Origin: Paenibacillus cymbidii
GTDB lineage: Bacteria; Bacillota; Bacilli; Paenibacillales; NBRC-103111
Assembly (NCBI RefSeq): GCF_004764705.1
Contig: NZ_SHLX01000004.1
Location: 1-64,000, forward strand
Direction of reading: 5' to 3'
DNA: 64,000 bases
The position numbers were made by a program, and so were the translations under genes. Each line of letters begins with the position of its first letter. Positions within the stretch are counted from its first letter, which is position 1. The notes under the pieces were generated by a model. It was given only the letters and a program-made list of their open reading frames with translations, did no database searches and had not been told where the DNA came from. This document shows positions 7,786 to 15,920 of this stretch, in pieces.

Positions 7786-8172
7786 ATGAGAATGGAAGTT
7801 TCCACCGGCGCGCGAAGCGGGGGCAAACCGCTGTCCTCCGCGATCTTGACCGAATCTTTCGTATTCGTTTCCGGCCAGGGCGGGATCGATCCCGGTACCG
7901 GCCGCATCGTCGGTTCCGATCTGGAATCGCAGACGATGCAGACGATGGAGAACATCAGGTTGATTTTGGCCGAAGCGGGTCTGGGCCTGAACGATGTGGC
8001 GAAATGCAACGTGTATTTAAGCGATCGCAAGCTGTACGACGAGTTTAATGTCATCTACAGCCGTTGCTTTCACCCGCCGTTTCCTAGCCGGACGGTAGTG
8101 TATTGCGATTTGAACTACCATCTGCTGGTTGAAATCGATGCGATCGCCGTTCGGCGGGGCGGGCAGCAATGA
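7786..8172 (+). CDS. RidA-family protein
   Basis: A 128-residue member of the RidA/YjgF/UK114 family. Known members deaminate reactive enamine/imine intermediates, and others act in catabolic ring or amide hydrolysis. Visible motifs are FVFVSGQGGIDPGTG, NVYLSDRKLYDEFN and the conserved arginine in PSRTVVYC, with Glu in VEIDAIA. The conserved arginine suggests a catalytically competent member. The start has GGAGG upstream (7773-7777). The stop overlaps the start of the CBM9-like gene (ATGA), implying coupling. Its presence beside two creatininases suggests that nitrogen-containing intermediates occur in this pathway, which is an inference. Confidence 0.85.
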   Translation: MRMEVSTGARSGGKPLSSAILTESFVFVSGQGGIDPGTGRIVGSDLESQTMQTMENIRLILAEAGLGLNDVAKCNVYLSDRKLYDEFNVIYSRCFHPPFPSRTVVYCDLNYHLLVEIDAIAVRRGGQQ

Positions 8173-8771
8173 TCGCGTACGAGTATCGTTGTCCGTATGT
8201 GCCCGGCGACTCCCCCGACTGGGCGACGATCCCGGCCGTGACGCTGGCCAGCGTCCTGAACGGCGAAACGCCGCGGCTGCGCACGTTCGTCCGGATATGC
8301 CGGACCGATGCGTATGTGCGGGTCCGCTTCGAATGCGAGGACGACCATGTGGTCGCCACCTATGCGAACCGCGACGATCCTTTGTATAAGGAAGACGTTG
8401 TGGAAATTTTTCTTGACGAGGACGGGAACGGCCGGTTTTACAAGGAGCTGGAGCTCAGCCCGCGCAACGTCGTATTTGACGCGATGATCGACAAGGAAGA
8501 AGGGCAGGTCCAGAAGGTTGACCCCGGCTGGAATATGGACGGCTTGCACACACAGGTGGAGCAGGCGCCAGGCGGCGATGCCGTCTGCGAGCTGGCGATG
8601 CCGCTCGCGGCATTCGATCGCCCGCCGCGGGAAGGAATGAGCTGGCGCATCAATCTTTACCGCATCGACAACGACGCCGGCGGCGGCCGCCACTACTGGG
8701 CCTGGTCCCCGACCGGCGCCCGGAACAATTTCCATGTGCCTTCGCGATTCGGCAGCCTAATTTTCGAGTGA
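8169..8771 (+). CDS. CBM9-like domain protein, cytoplasmic
   Basis: This 200-residue protein consists only of a carbohydrate-binding family 9-like beta-sandwich. The pattern is seen in TDAYVRVRFECEDDHV, then DDPLYKEDVVEIFLDEDGNGRFYKELELSP, then the WRINLYRID and YWAWSPTG segments with conserved aromatic residues. CBM9 modules usually sit in secreted xylanases. Here there is no signal peptide, no catalytic domain and no membrane segment. The gene overlaps ridA by four bases and is followed by a second creatininase. It may bind an intracellular sugar or act as a small enzyme of unrecognised activity. Confidence 0.75.
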   Translation: MIAYEYRCPYVPGDSPDWATIPAVTLASVLNGETPRLRTFVRICRTDAYVRVRFECEDDHVVATYANRDDPLYKEDVVEIFLDEDGNGRFYKELELSPRNVVFDAMIDKEEGQVQKVDPGWNMDGLHTQVEQAPGGDAVCELAMPLAAFDRPPREGMSWRINLYRIDNDAGGGRHYWAWSPTGARNNFHVPSRFGSLIFE

Positions 8772-8780
8772 TGGAAAGGG

Positions 8781-9608
8781 ATGGGGAAAATGCAGGAAGA
8801 AGTACGCTACCAGATGCTTCGACCGGATCAAATCGTCGCCAGAAGGAACGATTGCCCTATCGCCTATATACCGATCGGCACGCTGGAATGGCACGGCCGG
8901 CACAATCCGGTCGGCGCCGATTCGCTGCAGGCGGAAGGAATCGCCATCCGTTGCGCGCAGAGAGGAGGCGGGCTCGCGTTTCCGCCGTTGTACTACGGCG
9001 AAAGCCGGGTCGAAAGCTTAATGGAAGCGAATGCGCCGGACCGGCGGCAAATTGCCGCGGCGATGGAGCTCGATCCGGACAATTTCCTCCCGGAACGGAT
9101 GCCGTTTACGGCCATCGAGCAGGCGCTGAACTATGAGAAGCTGCTGCTTCATATACTGGCGGAAGTCGAGTCGCTCGGGTTTCGGGTCGGCGTGATCGTT
9201 GCGGGGCACTATCCGCTGATCGATCATGCCCGGGCGGCGGCGGCGCTGTTCAACAAGCGGGGCTATAGCCGGAGCCAGGGCATGCTGGCTTGGGCGTTCG
9301 TCGATTATTTGCTGGTCGACGGGCGGTACGATTGTGCGGGCGACCATGCGGCGGGGTGGGAAACCTCGCACATGATGGCGCTTCATCCCGAAACCGTAAG
9401 GCTCGATTTGCTGCCGCCGCGCGGTGAGCCGCTTGTCGGAGTCGGCGGGAAGATGGATCCGCGGGACGCCAGCTCGTCCTTCGGCGAAGAAACGATCGAT
9501 GCGGCGGTTGAAGTGGCCGTCCAGGAGTCGCTTCATCGGCTGAACAACCGGTCCATGTACATGCGTCACGGCCAATCGATAAGGGAAGGGTTGTGGCGTC
9601 AAGGATAA
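8781..9608 (+). CDS. Creatininase-family protein (copy 2, divergent)
   Basis: A 275-residue creatininase-superfamily protein. It keeps Glu36 and His38 (TLEWHGRHNP), Asp47 (GADS) and the late His/Glu pair in GDHAAGWETSHMMAL. The usual N-S-H-G-G-N loop is replaced by AGHYPLID, so the substrate pocket must differ from copy 1. The start is either ATG 8781 or the in-frame ATG 8790, and the purine-rich stretch before them does not decide between the two. It starts 9 bases after the CBM9-like gene. Paired divergent creatininases in one operon suggest two successive or alternative hydrolysis steps, or a hetero-oligomer. Substrate unknown. Confidence 0.8.
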   Translation: MGKMQEEVRYQMLRPDQIVARRNDCPIAYIPIGTLEWHGRHNPVGADSLQAEGIAIRCAQRGGGLAFPPLYYGESRVESLMEANAPDRRQIAAAMELDPDNFLPERMPFTAIEQALNYEKLLLHILAEVESLGFRVGVIVAGHYPLIDHARAAAALFNKRGYSRSQGMLAWAFVDYLLVDGRYDCAGDHAAGWETSHMMALHPETVRLDLLPPRGEPLVGVGGKMDPRDASSSFGEETIDAAVEVAVQESLHRLNNRSMYMRHGQSIREGLWRQG

Positions 9609-9671
9609 CGTCGCAACTATCTCCGTTAGTGCGGACCAAACGAATATGCTTTCATGAAAGGAGCAGCAACC

Positions 9672-10439
9672 TTGTTGGAATCAAAAGCGCATAAAGTAAA
9701 ATCGGCGGATCGCGTGCTGGATATATTCGAATTGTTCACCGGCGGGGCGGACTCCTACAATTTGTCCGAGATTGCGAAAAGCTTGAACATGCCTCCCAGC
9801 AGCACGTATTTGCTGTTGCAAAATATGCTTGACCGCGGGTATCTGGAAGTCGACAAGTCCGGCAAACAGTTCCGCATCGGCTACAAGCTGTTTACGATTC
9901 GCAGCCGCTACATGCAGAATACGAGCCTGATGGGCGAGTTTTTTCATCTTGCCGGCAAAATTACGGAGGAATTGAACGAAACCATCTCTATCGCCGTGCG
10001 GAACGGCAACAGGCTGCTGTACCTCGGCGAAAAGGTGAGCAGCCAGGCGCTGCGTTATACGCCTGTACCCGGCGAAGCGTTCCCGTTGCATGCGACGGCT
10101 TCAGGAAAAATACTGCTGGCCGACTTGTCCGAAAAGGAGCTGTTCGCGTTGTATCCGCACGAGGAACTGGAGCGGATCACCGACAAAACGATATCCACGC
10201 GAAACGAACTGCTGCAGGAGCTGGAGAAGGTGCGGCAAACGGGGTACGGCTACAATCTCGGCGAAACCGTAGACGGCGTTCATTGCATGGCGGGGAAGAT
10301 CGTCAACGCGGACGATAAGGCAATGGCGTCGATCAGCATCTCGATTCCCGCCGCGCGTATCACCAGCGAATTATGGCAGCGGGTGCATCTCATTATCAAG
10401 CAAGCCTGCGAGGAAATGAGCTGCAAGCTGTTTCAATAG
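9672..10439 (+). CDS. IclR-family transcriptional regulator
   Basis: A 255-residue regulator. Residues ~8-65 form the IclR winged helix (VKSADRVLDIFELF, LSEIAKSLNMPPSSTYLLLQ), and ~75-250 form the effector domain, with the family's VPGEAFPLHATASGKILLA and GYGYNLGE segments. The TTG at 9672 is preferred because AAAGGAG ends 8 bases upstream. The in-frame ATG at 9654 lies before that ribosome site and has none of its own. IclR proteins typically sense aromatic acids or sugar acids and act on the flanking catabolic genes. Here it sits inside the creatininase/SMP-30 run and probably regulates it. Confidence 0.85.
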   Translation: MLESKAHKVKSADRVLDIFELFTGGADSYNLSEIAKSLNMPPSSTYLLLQNMLDRGYLEVDKSGKQFRIGYKLFTIRSRYMQNTSLMGEFFHLAGKITEELNETISIAVRNGNRLLYLGEKVSSQALRYTPVPGEAFPLHATASGKILLADLSEKELFALYPHEELERITDKTISTRNELLQELEKVRQTGYGYNLGETVDGVHCMAGKIVNADDKAMASISISIPAARITSELWQRVHLIIKQACEEMSCKLFQ

Positions 10440-10464
10440 TATGGGTGGGGGGCACGGAGCGGGA

Positions 10465-11340
10465 ATGGAATCGAATCTTTACGCAAGCCGTATCTTTACG
10501 GAACCGGGCGGGTTTCCGTCCGGCATCGAAGGGCCTGCCTGCGACAGCGAAGGCAATCTGTACGCCGTCAATTACGCGCGCAGGCATACGATCGGGAAAG
10601 TGACGCCGGCCGGCGAGTGCGAGCTGTTCGTCGAGCTGCCCGAAGGGAGCAGCGGATGTGGCATCCGGTTCAACCGGCAAGGGAACATGCTCGTCGCCGA
10701 TCATATCGGCCATCACATATTGGAAGTGGACATTCGGACGCGGCAAGTTGCGGTACGGGTGTTTGAACCGGCCATGAACCAGCCGAACGATCTGGCAATT
10801 GCGGACAATGGCGTGCTGTTTGCCAGCGATCCCAACTGGCGCGACTCGACGGGCCAGCTGTGGCGGATCGGGCCGGACAATCGGGCCGAGCTGCTGGAGG
10901 CGGGAATGGGCACGACGAACGGGATCGAAATCAGTCCGGACGGCCGCGTGCTGTATGTGAATGAAACGAGACAGCGCCTGATCTGGGCGTATGACTTGTC
11001 GGCAAGTATGGACATCAGCCGGAAACGGCTTCATGCAAGCTTCCCCGACTACGGGCTGGATGGCATGCGCTGCGACGCCGCCGGCAATTTGTACGTCACC
11101 CGGCACGGCAAAGGCAGCATCGCTGTACTGTCGCCCGAAGGCGAGCTGCTCCGCGAAATCGTGCTGCACGGCAAGGAATGCACGAACCTGACGTTCGGCG
11201 GGCCCGACGGTCGCACCTGCTACGTCACCGTGGCGGATACGGGCAATATCGAAACGTTCCGCACCGAGGCGGCGGGCCGCTGCTGGCTGCAGCGACAGGA
11301 AAAGTATGGTTTCGAGAAGAAGGAGGAATCAATCGAATGA
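10465..11340 (+). CDS. SMP-30/gluconolactonase family lactonase
   Basis: This 291-residue protein is predicted to be a six-bladed beta-propeller of the SMP-30/gluconolactonase/LRE family, which opens sugar lactones to acids in a divalent-metal-dependent reaction. Metal-ligand landmarks are Glu22 in IEGPACDSEGNLYAVN, Asn in MNQPNDLAI, Asn in GTTNGIEISPDGRVLYVNE, and Asp in LDGMRCDAAGNLYVT. There is no signal peptide. The ATG at 10465 has GGAG 5 bases upstream. An in-frame ATG at 10441 lacks a ribosome site. The stop overlaps the GH105 start. With the aldose dehydrogenase and the UxaA protein it would complete a dehydrogenase-lactonase-dehydratase sequence. Confidence 0.82.
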   Translation: MESNLYASRIFTEPGGFPSGIEGPACDSEGNLYAVNYARRHTIGKVTPAGECELFVELPEGSSGCGIRFNRQGNMLVADHIGHHILEVDIRTRQVAVRVFEPAMNQPNDLAIADNGVLFASDPNWRDSTGQLWRIGPDNRAELLEAGMGTTNGIEISPDGRVLYVNETRQRLIWAYDLSASMDISRKRLHASFPDYGLDGMRCDAAGNLYVTRHGKGSIAVLSPEGELLREIVLHGKECTNLTFGGPDGRTCYVTVADTGNIETFRTEAAGRCWLQRQEKYGFEKKEESIE

Positions 11341-12455
11341 AGATTTTAAATCAATTGTTCACCCCCTTGCAATGGGCGGAAAAAGCTTGCGAAGCGTTTA
11401 TGGCCAAATTCGAGCCGGAGCAGCTTCCGCCGGACGGATTCCACTATCATCAGGGCGTCTTCCTGTCCGGTATGGAAAAGTGCTGGAAGCTAACAAACAA
11501 GCAAGCTTACCACGACTATATAAAACGATGGGTAGACAGCCAGATTCTTGCGGATGGCAGGATCAAAAAGTTTCATTCGAACGAGCTGGACGACCTTCAA
11601 CCGGGCGTGCTTCTTTTTCTTCTCTATGAACAAACGGGTGATGAGCGTTATAAAACGGCGCTTTATACGCTCGTCCCGCTGCTTAAATCGTGGAAAACGA
11701 ATCCGTCGGGCGGTTTTTGGCATAAAGAGCGTTACCCGAATCAAATGTGGCTGGACGGGTTGTATATGGCGGGGCCGCTTGCTGTCCATTTCGGCAAAAC
11801 ATTCGGCGAAAGCGACTATTTCGACTTGATGACCTTCCAAGCATTGCTGATGGAAAATCATACGAAAGATCCGGCTACGGGACTGCTCTATCACGGATGG
11901 GACGAAACGAAGCAAGCTACTTGGGCCCATCCTGTTACCGGTTTGGCGCCGGAATTTTGGGGACGTGCGATTGGCTGGTACTCGGTAGCTTTGCTTGAAA
12001 TGTTCGACTATCTTCCCGACGATCACAAGGACAGAGCCGCTCTCGAAATCATCCTGCGGAATCTTCTCGCCGCATTGGCGAAATTCCAGGATTCGGCCAC
12101 GGGCCTCTGGTATCAAGTTGTCGATAAAATGGATCGAACGGACAATTGGTTGGAAAGTTCCTGCACATCCTTGTTTGTCTATGCGATTGCCAAAGCGGTG
12201 CGACTCGGGTACCTGGATGCCGACTATATGCAGGTTGCCTGGAAAGGTTATGCAGGAATTCTCGATACGTTGATGTTCGACGACAGCGGGCACCTTGTCA
12301 TCAGTCGCATTTGTATTGGCACTGGAATCGGCGACTATGCCCACTACATTGCCCGCCCTACCAGCGAAAACGATTTGCATGGTGCCGGCGCTTTTATTCT
12401 CATGTGCACGGAGATGAGCCACCGAATTAATGCTACTATTGATATAATTAATTGA
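11337..12455 (+). CDS. Glycoside hydrolase family 105 unsaturated uronyl hydrolase
   Basis: A 372-residue (alpha/alpha)6-barrel enzyme of family GH88/GH105 (YteR/YesR type). It removes the unsaturated uronic acid from the non-reducing end of lyase-generated oligosaccharides such as rhamnogalacturonan fragments. The catalytic Asp is at 140 in QMWLDGLYM, and GLAPEFWGRAIGWY and SENDLHGAGAF are typical of the family. With no signal peptide it acts on imported oligosaccharides. The ATG follows AGGAGGAATCAATCGA and overlaps the lactonase stop. Downstream are an esterase, a regulator, an importer and a PL26-like lyase, which supports a pectin/rhamnogalacturonan substrate. Confidence 0.9.
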   Translation: MKILNQLFTPLQWAEKACEAFMAKFEPEQLPPDGFHYHQGVFLSGMEKCWKLTNKQAYHDYIKRWVDSQILADGRIKKFHSNELDDLQPGVLLFLLYEQTGDERYKTALYTLVPLLKSWKTNPSGGFWHKERYPNQMWLDGLYMAGPLAVHFGKTFGESDYFDLMTFQALLMENHTKDPATGLLYHGWDETKQATWAHPVTGLAPEFWGRAIGWYSVALLEMFDYLPDDHKDRAALEIILRNLLAALAKFQDSATGLWYQVVDKMDRTDNWLESSCTSLFVYAIAKAVRLGYLDADYMQVAWKGYAGILDTLMFDDSGHLVISRICIGTGIGDYAHYIARPTSENDLHGAGAFILMCTEMSHRINATIDIIN

Positions 12456-12496
12456 TGAATAGTACGATGTCTTCATTAGATGGAGAGGATATCAAT

Positions 12497-13309
12497 ATGA
12501 TGGCGCGGACTTATCCATACAAGACAGTTGGTGGCTGCAGCATTCAAGCGGATGTATTCCGATTGGCGGATGAACAGATTCGCCCGGTTATGATATGGAT
12601 CCATGGAGGCTGCTTAATGCGCGGAAGCAGAAAGGATATCGGGAGTCGCGGATTATTGAGTTATGTAAATGACGGTTATGCGGTTGTTTCGATTGACTAC
12701 CGTCTTGCCCCTGATGTCATGCTGAAGGATATTATTGAAGACCTGCAGGACGCATTTCGATGGGTGCGCGAACAAGGTCCCGGCTTGTTCCGAATCGATC
12801 CCGACCGCATCGCGGTCGTCGGGTCTTCGGCGGGCGGTTATTTGACTTTGATGGCCGGATTTTGCGTGGAACCGAGACCGGCTGCATTGGTATCCTTTTT
12901 TGGATATGGCGATATTGCCGGCAAATGGTATGCGGAGCCGGATGACTATTACTGTCGTATGCCCCGCGCGACGCGCGAGGAGAACTTATATCTTTACTGT
13001 CGGCAGAACGGCCTTTGGCCGAACATCGTCGCCGGTCACGATCCGAAAACGGAACCGCGCGCTTTCGATCCCTACTGTCCGATCCGCAATGTAACGCTTG
13101 ATTATCCCCCCACTTTACTGCTTCATGGCGACGAGGACACGGATGTGCCTTTCGAACAATCGGTCATCATGGCGGCTGAACTTGCGCGAGTAGGTGTGGA
13201 GCACGAGTTTATTCCATACTCGGGAGCCGGTCATGGTCTGGTCGAGCATTATCGTGATGCGGTCGCCAAAACGCTTGTATTTTTGAGAAAACACATCCGT
13301 TTTCATTAA
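12497..13309 (+). CDS. Alpha/beta-hydrolase (esterase, HGG type)
   Basis: A 270-residue alpha/beta-hydrolase with the oxyanion-hole motif IHGGCLMRGS and nucleophile Ser111 in GSSAGG. The acid lies in HGDEDTDVPF and His in SGAGHGL. There is no signal peptide. The ATG at 12497 follows GGAGAGG. The 15-residue extension possible from 12452 would overlap the GH105 gene. The place between GH105 and a polysaccharide regulator suggests de-esterification (acetyl or methyl groups) of imported pectic oligosaccharides. A related peptidase activity cannot be excluded. Confidence 0.8.
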   Translation: MMARTYPYKTVGGCSIQADVFRLADEQIRPVMIWIHGGCLMRGSRKDIGSRGLLSYVNDGYAVVSIDYRLAPDVMLKDIIEDLQDAFRWVREQGPGLFRIDPDRIAVVGSSAGGYLTLMAGFCVEPRPAALVSFFGYGDIAGKWYAEPDDYYCRMPRATREENLYLYCRQNGLWPNIVAGHDPKTEPRAFDPYCPIRNVTLDYPPTLLLHGDEDTDVPFEQSVIMAAELARVGVEHEFIPYSGAGHGLVEHYRDAVAKTLVFLRKHIRFH

Positions 13310-13335
13310 TACAAGAGGAGAAGAGGCGCTTCGAT

Positions 13336-15639
13336 ATGAAAACCAGAACGCTTCAGTTGCGTTTCCCCAATACGAGCAGCGTTTTTTTCAAGCTTCTTAG
13401 TTCCTTTATTATTTTGATCCTGGTCCCGATCCTTATCTTCGGAAGTTTGGCTTATTTTCTTTTCTCGAATGCGCTTCAAGAGGAAGTGAAAAAAAACAAC
13501 GACCTTCTGTTGAAGCATGTGTATGTCAACATTGAGCAGAAAATGGAAGAAGTCAGGCAAACATTGTATCAGCTTTCGTTAACCGTTGATGTCGATCCCG
13601 TCAATCCAACCAAATTGCTGGACGTTACCAAATCGTTAAATCGTATCAAAGGCACGCAATCGTTTATTGACGACGTATTTGTGTACTATAAAGATACGAA
13701 TCGGATTATTACGGAGTCGGGTTTATTTTATCCGGATTATTTCTTCGAAGAGGTGTACCAAACCGAAACGAACGATCACGAACAATTGCAGCAGAAGCTG
13801 CAGGATCGAAATGTTTTTCAAGATCTGGGTACCTTCAAGCTTACAGACGGTGCCGGGTCCGGCAACCGTTTTATCGTTTTTTTGTCGTCGTTTCCCCTTT
13901 ACAACAATGGAACCAGGGGGACCATTGTCGTCTTGATGAACGAAAATAAATTTTTATCGCTGATCAATGCCGTGAATCCTTCGGACGCTCAAACCGGTTT
14001 TTATATCGTAAACGATCAGCTCCAAACGATCGTGGAATCGGATACGAACCATTTGAATGAACGATTTCCGGAACGGCAGATGCAGGAATTTTTCAATAAA
14101 ACATTGGCGGAAAGCCCTTCCAATAAGGCCAGGTACAACAATTTCTTCGTTTCCCAGTTTCATTCCAATGTGACGGACTGGAAATATATCGTCTTTTCAT
14201 CTGCGGCCCATATTTTTAAGCCGGTTTACATGTTGCGAAATTGGATGATGATCACCAGTTTATTTCTGCTAAGTTTAGGCGTTATGTTGTCCGTATTTCT
14301 GGCGAAAAACTTTTACAAGCCGATTGGCGAAATCATGAGGTCGTTCCAATTCGATATGTCCGCGGCGGACTGGAAAAAAGAGAACAAAATAAGCGAATTG
14401 GAGTCGATCGCGAACCACATTCGTTACATAACGGAGCGAAACCAACATTTGATGCAAAATGAATCGGAGCATATCTCGCTTTGGAAAGATTATTATGCGA
14501 AAACGATGATTCTGGGAATACCGGAGGAACGGACGAAAGTCGGGCCGGTCTCCGCGGCTGGCTTCAAGTATCCATTCTTTTCGGTAGTTACGGTCAAGAT
14601 CGAGATGGCCACACCTTCAAGCTCCACCTTCCAGCAAATGAATTTTAACAGCCGGTTGATTGAAGTGTTTAACGAAAATTTGAACAATGAAGCGGATATC
14701 ATGTGCATGGTAACGAATATCGGTCGCAATCAAGTTTCCATTCTGGCGAATTTCGAACAGGAAGACGATCTCGCGCTGAGCTTGCAGGCCGCCATGGAGC
14801 AAATTTCCGAGCTGCCTGAAAACTTCGGTTGTTCCATTGCACTTGGAATAGGAAGATCGTGCGATGATTTAATGACCGTGAATCGATCTTACGAAGAAGC
14901 GCTGGAAGCCTTGCATTACCGTGAAATGGACAAAACGATACAGCTGATTGATCATAAAAACATCAACTTCGTACAAAAGTTTGTCGATTATCCGATCGAT
15001 CTGGAACAGCAAATTATTGGAAACGTTCTTTCCGGCGATTATGTCAAGCTCGAAAAGGTACTGAATGAAATCATCGACAGAAACAGACATGCCATCAATA
15101 CCTATCTGTTATTGAACGATCTTTACAACACGCTTATGGCGACGGCAAACAAAATCATCCAAAGGAGCAGCGTTAATAAGGAAGAGGTATTCGACGAAGC
15201 CGTCATCAGTATTTATATGAACAAGGAAATGGCGAGTTTGGCAAGCATGATGGACTTGGTATTTGGCATCTACCGGTATATGATCGAAACGTTGTACGGG
15301 AAAAAGGAGAGCAAAAACGACGATTTGAAAAACCAAATGATACTCTATATCGGGTCCCACTACCACAGCGATATTTCTTTGACAACGCTTGCCGATCATT
15401 TCAAGTTGAATCCCAAATATTTGAGCCGTTATTTTAAAGACCAAACCGGCATTAATTTTATCCAATATGTCAATCGGGTGCGGATCGATCATGCGAAACA
15501 ACTGTTGCTTCAAGAAAAAAATCTTCACATTGACGAAATCGGAGAAAAGGTCGGCTACTTGACCAAAAATACGTTTATTACGACTTTCAAAAAACAGGAA
15601 GGGATGACGCCCGGAAAATACAGGGAACTATCGTCTTGA
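13336..15639 (+). CDS. Membrane-anchored AraC-family regulator (YesS-like)
   Basis: A 767-residue one-component regulator. TM1 is at about 17-43 (FIILILVPILIFGSLAYFLF), with an extracytoplasmic sensor domain to ~295 and TM2 at ~298-325. A cytoplasmic linker with a weak GGDEF-like relic (CSIALGIGRSCDDL) follows, and a C-terminal AraC helix-turn-helix pair at ~668-767 (ITLTTLADHF-type helix, then EIGEKVGYLTKNTFITTFKK). The ribosome site is AGAGGAGAAGAGG. It lies directly upstream of a CUT1 importer and presumably activates it on sensing an extracellular sugar or a loaded binding protein. A terminator and a cre-like box separate the two. Confidence 0.88.
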   Translation: MKTRTLQLRFPNTSSVFFKLLSSFIILILVPILIFGSLAYFLFSNALQEEVKKNNDLLLKHVYVNIEQKMEEVRQTLYQLSLTVDVDPVNPTKLLDVTKSLNRIKGTQSFIDDVFVYYKDTNRIITESGLFYPDYFFEEVYQTETNDHEQLQQKLQDRNVFQDLGTFKLTDGAGSGNRFIVFLSSFPLYNNGTRGTIVVLMNENKFLSLINAVNPSDAQTGFYIVNDQLQTIVESDTNHLNERFPERQMQEFFNKTLAESPSNKARYNNFFVSQFHSNVTDWKYIVFSSAAHIFKPVYMLRNWMMITSLFLLSLGVMLSVFLAKNFYKPIGEIMRSFQFDMSAADWKKENKISELESIANHIRYITERNQHLMQNESEHISLWKDYYAKTMILGIPEERTKVGPVSAAGFKYPFFSVVTVKIEMATPSSSTFQQMNFNSRLIEVFNENLNNEADIMCMVTNIGRNQVSILANFEQEDDLALSLQAAMEQISELPENFGCSIALGIGRSCDDLMTVNRSYEEALEALHYREMDKTIQLIDHKNINFVQKFVDYPIDLEQQIIGNVLSGDYVKLEKVLNEIIDRNRHAINTYLLLNDLYNTLMATANKIIQRSSVNKEEVFDEAVISIYMNKEMASLASMMDLVFGIYRYMIETLYGKKESKNDDLKNQMILYIGSHYHSDISLTTLADHFKLNPKYLSRYFKDQTGINFIQYVNRVRIDHAKQLLLQEKNLHIDEIGEKVGYLTKNTFITTFKKQEGMTPGKYRELSS

Positions 15640-15667
15640 TGCGCTTCGAATGAGCCCCGTGACCCAA

Positions 15668-15704
15668 AACCTCTGGAGCAATCCGCTCCGGAGGTTTTAT
15701 TATT
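15668..15704 (+). terminator. Terminator after the first AraC regulator
   Basis: AACCTCTGGAGC (15668-15679) pairs with GCTCCGGAGGTT (15685-15696) through a five-base loop with a single G-T pair. TTATTATTTATT follows. Confidence 0.85.
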
Positions 15705-15754
15705 TATTGGAGATAGAAAAAGCAGTGCCGCGGAAAAACAAGACCCCTTGTGTT

Positions 15755-15767
15755 GGAAAGCGTTTCC
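15755..15767. promoter_or_regulatory. Possible cre site (CcpA box)
   Basis: GGAAAGCGTTTCC, a dyad of GGAAA and TTTCC around GCG, resembles catabolite-responsive elements and other LacI-family operators. It lies about 155 bases upstream of the importer genes. Its two outer positions deviate from the TG...CA consensus. The 281-base gap 15640-15920 holds this box and the terminator. I see no convincing promoter there. Confidence 0.45.
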
Positions 15768-15920
15768 GTGCAATGTGGATTTTGAATTCCCCTTGGAAAT
15801 TGAATGCTTGAATCGCAAGGAACCCGCTTTTATGATCTTGTTAACAACGAGCTAACAGATTCGACACGATGCGCAGCAGATGGCATGCAAATGGTTGCGA
15901 TCAGGAAAGAGGGCGTAGAT

